DNA of 64,000 nucleotides from assembly GCA_904066235.2 (NCBI GenBank), contig CAJFCV020000006.1:8866001-8930000 (forward strand), in the 5' to 3' direction. Numbering within the stretch: the stretch's first letter is position 1; each line of letters opens with the position of its first letter. Both the position numbers and the translations under genes were made by a program. Below the pieces are notes generated by a model. That model ran no database searches and was not told the DNA's origin. It was given only the letters and a program-made list of their open reading frames with translations. Origin of the DNA: Bursaphelenchus xylophilus. Lineage: Eukaryota > Nematoda > Chromadorea > Rhabditida > Aphelenchoididae. Of this stretch, positions 58,357 to 64,000 are shown one piece after another.

Positions 58357-61300
58357 TACTCACACAATGCGTAACCAGTAATGTTTAGAGTTTAAGTTTC
58401 GATCACGCGCTGAACCCGGTAATTAATTGCGTCGCGAGTTCCTGAAAGTTGTTTTGGAAATTAATGCAGTCATACAAACATACGAAACACCACGGTCTGC
58501 AAAATGTCAAGGTATAATAATGCGGGCGCTGGTAATTGAATTTTTCCACCGGACGTTGCGTGTCGCTGAACAAGGGCGGAAAGTAACTACATAACTTCAA
58601 ATTTGGCACGAAAAAAGTTCAATTTTGTAGATTTGTAAATTCAAATTTTGCTTGTACACTCGGGTTATTGTAATTGTAATGGTGACTTTGTTTTCTTACA
58701 ATTTTTTGGCCCTGAAATTTTTCTGAAAATTCAAGAAATTTTTTTTGATGACTAAGTTGATTGTAATGAAGAACAAGTAAAATTATTAAAAAAGAATTTT
58801 AAAGAAAAATGTTTCAAAAATAAGTAAACGAGCTTTCGATAGAGCTTTGGGAAGACCGTTAAGAAAAATGTAGCCCAGAAATTAAGAATAAAAGTCAAGA
58901 TTTTAAACGATTCCAAATTATGTAGAACTCGTTATGAAAGATAAACAAACAGGTGAAAAATGCAAAAATATGATTATTTTTAGGATAAACAAGTTACAGG
59001 TAGCCGGAAATAGGTTCTGTTAATGGTTGAGCTATTAAACTTTCGAAAGTTGGATCCAAAATCAAGTAAATATAAAAAAATGTCTGAAAAAGCGCCTAAA
59101 ACTCCAAGAAACCTCTAGTGTCTCAAGGAACTAAAAAAATAAATGATAATCGCTAAACCTTAGAGTTCAATACACCGATTGTGTCAGAAAAAAATTAAAA
59201 ACCGATCTTATCAGGTAGCGACTCCTGATTAGGCACTTCATTGGGCAGCTCACTTTACTAGTTTTTTGTGAATAAAACGACTAAATAAATTGCAGGTGGC
59301 CACTTTTGTGGCTAAGTGTGCGCCTGAAAATAATAATAAGTTGCAAACCCAAAAAAAAAGCTATAATTATAAAGTTAAAGTAGCAAAGTTAGTCTTCAAT
59401 TTCGTTATCAAACCGTTTGTCAAGGAATCTCAATTGATCTTATCGCTTTGAAAATTGGAATGATTGGTTATTTAGAGTCTAAAAAATAGATGTTGTGCTC
59501 CGTTCTCTAGTATGGACATTGTGAGCACGTGTGCAAAAGCATTTTTAGACATGTATTGTCATCTATCTGGTTCCAATCTCCAGCAATCTTTGGCCGAGTT
59601 TATTCTTGATCTACGCCGAGTTTATGTAATCTTCCACCGGGATTTTAAAGCAGCCCGGCACAAATAAAGATTTATTTTTTAAGTACGCGACATTCTTAGT
59701 CTGCGTTTTGCAGATTCAAACGATATTTTAAGTCCGAAAGTTGGTCAAACTTCGCTTCTTTTTGCGATTTTGCCCATGAAAAATCTTATCTTTATTTCTA
59801 CCGGGAAGGCAACATTTGTGAATAAATTAATTTCCTTCCGCGCAAAATTTACTGTTATTCCAAAAATAGTTTTTTTTGTAACTTGACCGCTCTCCGCATT
59901 TCGTGCACTCTCTTGTCGGAAACGCTCGGCGAATATCCCGACTGCCTCCGCAAAGCGCGGGTTAAACTTTTTGAAAATGAATATCTGTATTACTCCTAAT
60001 GCGTAGGCAAAATTTGCACTTGTAACACTTCCCCCTTCAGTTTTTTTAGCATGACGCAGCATGATGACCTACAATTTCCTGTTGTTTATGTCTTCCGAGC
60101 ACATAAGTTTGGAAATGCCTCTAATTCATCAAGTCATTCGACTCCGCCACTGTGTATGTTCGTACCTCATTAGGTTCCTTGTCATCCTCCAGGTTCGGAG
60201 ACCATCCGACATTTTTTTTCTCAGATTCACGTCCTTGCACTTACATCATGACGGGCTGACTCCATTTTTTCCGAAATAGAAACTGCGAAGGATTTTAAAA
60301 ACGCCTTGATCGCTATTTTCTTGCATGCCCTTAGGGAAAGAAAGGTCAAAATCTATTTCCAGTTCCAACTCCTACGAATTTACATCAACGAATTGCAAAA
60401 ATATGTAAATGTCATTCCCATTTCGAAAAAAACATTGCGTTTTCTAGACATGTGACCCAAGGATACAGTAATTTTGAATTCCCAACATGACGCCAAGGCT
60501 GTTTTGACTACAGTTTTACTGCGTGTTTTACATCTTGACGGGTTTTCTCAAATGTTGACAAGCTTTTGGCGAGAAGGAGTTAATTTTTTATGCATTACTC
60601 GAAAGAATGAGTGGGTCAGAGAGGAACGAAAGAGTAATTAATGTCACATTGATGATATTTGTTACAAGTTTGTAGCCATCAACAATGACAGAACCGGGTC
60701 AAAGCACGCCGACTGACGAATTTGTTAGAGGATCATTAATAAGGGAGGGCTAAAAGATACTGTGGATCAATTATAATAGGAAGCTTGGTCCAAATCAAAA
60801 TTTTCCAAACCATACACGAGGTTGTTATGACTATTTTGCAATTTGCAAAATTCACCAAAACATTCCGGTGAATGGATTGGCAATTTGCCGAAAAAAGACG
60901 CGAAAAAACGTTTTGTCGGGGAAGAAATGGGGAATTTTTGGGGCGAGAGAGTACGCTTTTGCGTGTCTTTTTTCTCTCTTTCTCTGCGAAATCGAGAAGA
61001 AGTGTAAAAAACCGATAACGAAGAGTCTATCCCGGTCACCGGACTCCTCAGTTTGACGTGCGTCGTAAATTAGGGAAAGTTCCCCAATTTACAACGAATT
61101 TTTACATGAAAAGTTTCACGCTTATTTCTACCGAAGAGGAAAATATTCCCGCAGTAAAATAAATTGTTCACCACGAAACTGGCAAGTGGACAAGAAGTGT
61201 CTTGCCTACTTAATCTCTCAACCGCAAAGCTCGTTAAATATCTCGGCTATCCTTGCAACGTTCGAGCTAATTTTCTTTTTGATATCAGGTGTTTGCCCGT

Positions 61301-64000
61301 GTGTATGTGTACAGATGAAATAAAAGCCTCACTCCAGGGTACCTCTCTTGTAAGTTGCAAAAATATCATGTGGCGTAAAATCTGATCTCTATAGACTGTA
61401 ATAAAGATTTTTTCCGCCACCTTATAAAATTACAATATTTTTATTCGAGGAGTAAAAAAAGTGTTTTGCATGCAGTAGAAAAGATTTGATTACTGTTTTT
61501 GTCGGCTAATTTGTAACGAGTTCCTTTGCAAACTTGTTTTCGCCCCTGTCACGTTGTTAAAGCCTATTATTGCTGCATATTGAATACTTTCTTGGAACGG
61601 CTTTATCTTCTCTGTACTTTTGGCCAACTGTAAAGGTCAATGCAAAAATGTTTTGCTGAAGATTGGCGCCGAATTTAAATGGGGGATTTCTTACATTAGA
61701 AGTATACGTCGACTTTCAATTTTTTATTTGCAAAAGCCGCCGGGATTTTGAGGTAAAACGTTGACAATCACATCTGTTTAGAAAGCTGACATCCATGCAA
61801 TGAATTTTAAGGCCAACTTTCTCTACAAAATATGTTAGAAGCTAGATGCTCAAATTTTTTGAATCTTGCGCCCTGGTTACGTATCAATTCCTGAAAGTCT
61901 TACAAGAAGTTGTTAGCTCACGCTTTGCAGGAGCACCCGAGATATTCGACAAACCTTTCCGGCACGCTAAGTGCGGAAGGGGTCAAGAAAAAGCTGTTTT
62001 TTTGACATTTCTGTTCCTATTTCCCCTTGAAAATTTCGATTTATGATACCTGGGCCAACTTTCATCAAACGTTCTCCACGCACTTAGAGAACTTCCCCTT
62101 TTTAGAGAGTAAACGCGTAGTGATTCCAGCTCTCCTCATGTCTACGACCTATCAGTTGCAAAGCCTCTCGAGCGCCCCTATAAAGCGCAGGCCAAACCTT
62201 TTCATGGTCTATATATAAACATTTTCGTGGTCCCGCAGGACCTACAGTGCTGTCACGTCAATACTATGACAAACAATGATAACATGTCTGTCATCCCTTT
62301 CCACAAACCGTCTCTTACCGAAAGCCTCTCTGTCCGCCAAGAAGCCAATTATTTTTGCGTTTTTAGCATTTTTCATCAACAAATTACCTTCCTTTGTCCC
62401 AAACAATGAACCCTTCACAACTCGCCCCCTTTCCCTCATTGTTCCCTGGGGTCAACAGATACGGTAGATGACAATCGACGCAGACAATTCATTAACCTTC
62501 GCGGGCCCTAATCCATCGCGCGTCATCCCGCACAAAAGTTACAAGTCAACGGCGAGAAAGAAATTAATTTTTATTTTAATCCCCAACTCACTTTCACTTC
62601 TTTTTGGGTTGTTGTAGATATTAGAATGAGGAGATTTGCGGGGATATCGCGGTTTGTAAGAGATATTAAAACAGATATCCACATCATACAAACAACATGA
62701 AGAGGAGGAAATATTTAGCAGTTACAGTGATGACATTTGAGCGATAATCCTGGACGCGTTTTCCAAGGGACGTCGGGGTTACAGAAGACAAACAGCTTTG
62801 GAGTGGGGATTCGAGGAAGGTCAGCTGACGTTAACGGATGACTCAACGAGCTGTTTTGAGGGTGGCAGGAACTAATAGTCTAGTAGGGGATTTCGGTCGG
62901 GATGAAACATGCGATTTCTGAATAGAAAGCGTGGTAAAATACGTCTTCCATGTAAAACTTTACAAGAACCTATAGATTTTTAAAATACTAATACACATGA
63001 ATTTTCAGACATACTTATAACCGCCGTCATAAACAACAAGTTTATGTCTACCCTACAGGGATCATGTTACAGTAGGCTCTAATATTATTTCGTTTCCATA
63101 TGTTTTTTATTTGTCTACAATGTCTAAAATTATGACTTTTAACAAACAATATTAAACTTGACGTTGGTTGCTCCGTTGATTGTTGTTTATGAGTTTGCTA
63201 ATAAAATTTCCTTCTGACAAACACTAAACTTGAGATCAGAAAATTTTGATGATATTATTGTCCATTAGAGGCTTGGAATACAAAGCTACGTAATTGTAGA
63301 GTTTACGGAAAAAAAAATAATTTTTTAAGAGCAGCCATGATATTTTTAATCTTTTTTTACTTTTAAGACGTATCTTCTTTTCTGTATTGCCCATTAAAAC
63401 CCTTGAGTAACGAAACTTGGCCACTTGGTTCCGCAGCATTTGGCACGTCTGGCTCTTCATTTTCCATACATAATTGGTTTATATTTTTCTTTTTTTAACC
63501 CCAAATTTCACAATAGTACTAACGCGTTTATGCTTTTTCGAAAATATTTGGCTGGTCTTGGTATTCATCAATTTAGCGTGGCCTATTTAAAAATTTCTTT
63601 CAAATTCTTGTTAATTACAAACTTTTACAAGGTTCACGCGACATTTCAGAAAAGACTTTCAATTCAGAACATGGTTCACGTTTCAAATGTCGGCATTGCT
63701 AAATCAAAAAATGCTAAAAGTTAGAAATTTAAAGGTAACATGGCAATTTAATGTCTCTTGCAAAAAAATATTTTTTGACCAACGATGAAACCCTGAAGTC
63801 GTACGAATTTCATTAAGCTATGCATGTAGTTTGTTCCAACCACAAAAAACGCCTTTACTTTTAGTTTGGCAGAAAAGGCTTGGAAGAGGCAGGAGCATAA
63901 AGGTTAGAAGCTCACTCTTCAGATTTGTGTTGAATTTTGGAAATGACCAGTGACATATGTACTATTTCTTGAAACTTTTAACTCTATATTCCAGCGGTAG
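58357..64000. other. Intergenic stretch with decayed repeats, no supported gene
   Basis: Short open frames only, none with domains or splice partners. Remnants of the GGGGAAGTACCCC MITE lie at 59695-60038, 61075-61310 and 61830-62215. A motif 'gttacagtaggctctaa' near 63066 resembles sequences near 28672 and 39828 and could be a transposon end. The right window edge shows nothing identifiable. Confidence 0.5.
59695..60038 (+). repeat. Decayed GGGGAAGTACCCC-family MITE
   Basis: Shows landmarks of the complete copy in the same order: 'gtctgcgttttgcaga', 'aagtccgaaagttggtcaa', 'ttccgcgcaaaatttactg', 'accgctctccgcatttcgtgcactctc', 'gcaaagcgcgggttaaac' and a final 'gcacttgtaacacttcccc'. The left end is missing. 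Confidence 0.65.

Noticed and set aside
1..64000. tRNA, rRNA, CRISPR or telomeric repeats
   Set aside because: No cloverleaf-like block, regular spacer array or TTAGGC run was seen by eye. A tRNAscan run would be decisive for tRNAs.

Overview
The window is nuclear DNA from a nematode, most likely a rhabditid-type worm. The evidence is short GT-AG introns with TTTTCAG or TTTTTAG acceptors, compact intron-rich genes, two tandem secreted C6-domain proteins, a DUF273 protein, and AT-rich intergenic DNA full of small DNA transposons. Exon joins below were worked out by hand from reading frame, intron phase and splice consensus. They are models, not transcript-supported structures.

Layout. 1-8 kb: one exon of a rhodopsin-family GPCR (minus strand), then about 6 kb with no supported gene, then a hAT-type MITE with an 8-bp target duplication. 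8.2-15.1 kb: a housekeeping cluster of a membrane-anchored short-chain dehydrogenase (+), the DEAD-box helicase DDX49 (-), and COG6 of the Golgi tethering complex (+) divergent from DDX49 across 205 bp. 15-20 kb: intergenic, with a GC-rich cluster of CGCACTGTGCG motifs. 20.0-24.9 kb: a glutamate carboxypeptidase II gene with a foldback Tc1/mariner element in intron 1. 27.0-29.6 kb: two tandem C6-domain secreted proteins. 29.9-33.6 kb: TRAPPC1 (-) divergent from RPA1 (+), followed by an 82-nt hairpin. 35.8-44.9 kb (perhaps to 46.3 kb): an aquaglyceroporin whose 6.3-kb first intron and last intron hold most of the well-preserved transposons. Two downstream exons look like an alternative, proline-rich cytoplasmic tail. 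46.7-49.2 kb: a six-exon DUF273 type II membrane glycosyltransferase-like protein (-). 56.0-58.4 kb: a small four-pass membrane protein (-). The rest, about 49.2-56.0 and 58.4-64 kb, is intergenic and made largely of decayed copies of one MITE family.

The genes do not form one pathway. Several are basic eukaryotic housekeeping functions (rRNA processing, Golgi and ER trafficking, DNA replication), and two pairs are arranged head to head. The least explained parts are the aquaporin alternative tail, the long-arm inverted-repeat elements (one with open reading frames in both arms), the MITE family with GGGGAAGTACCCC termini, the CGCACTGTGCG cluster, the hairpin after RPA1, and a short motif (TGTCAAGTGTAATATA) that recurs across introns and intergenic DNA. 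I found no convincing multi-gene novel system, and no tRNA, rRNA or CRISPR.
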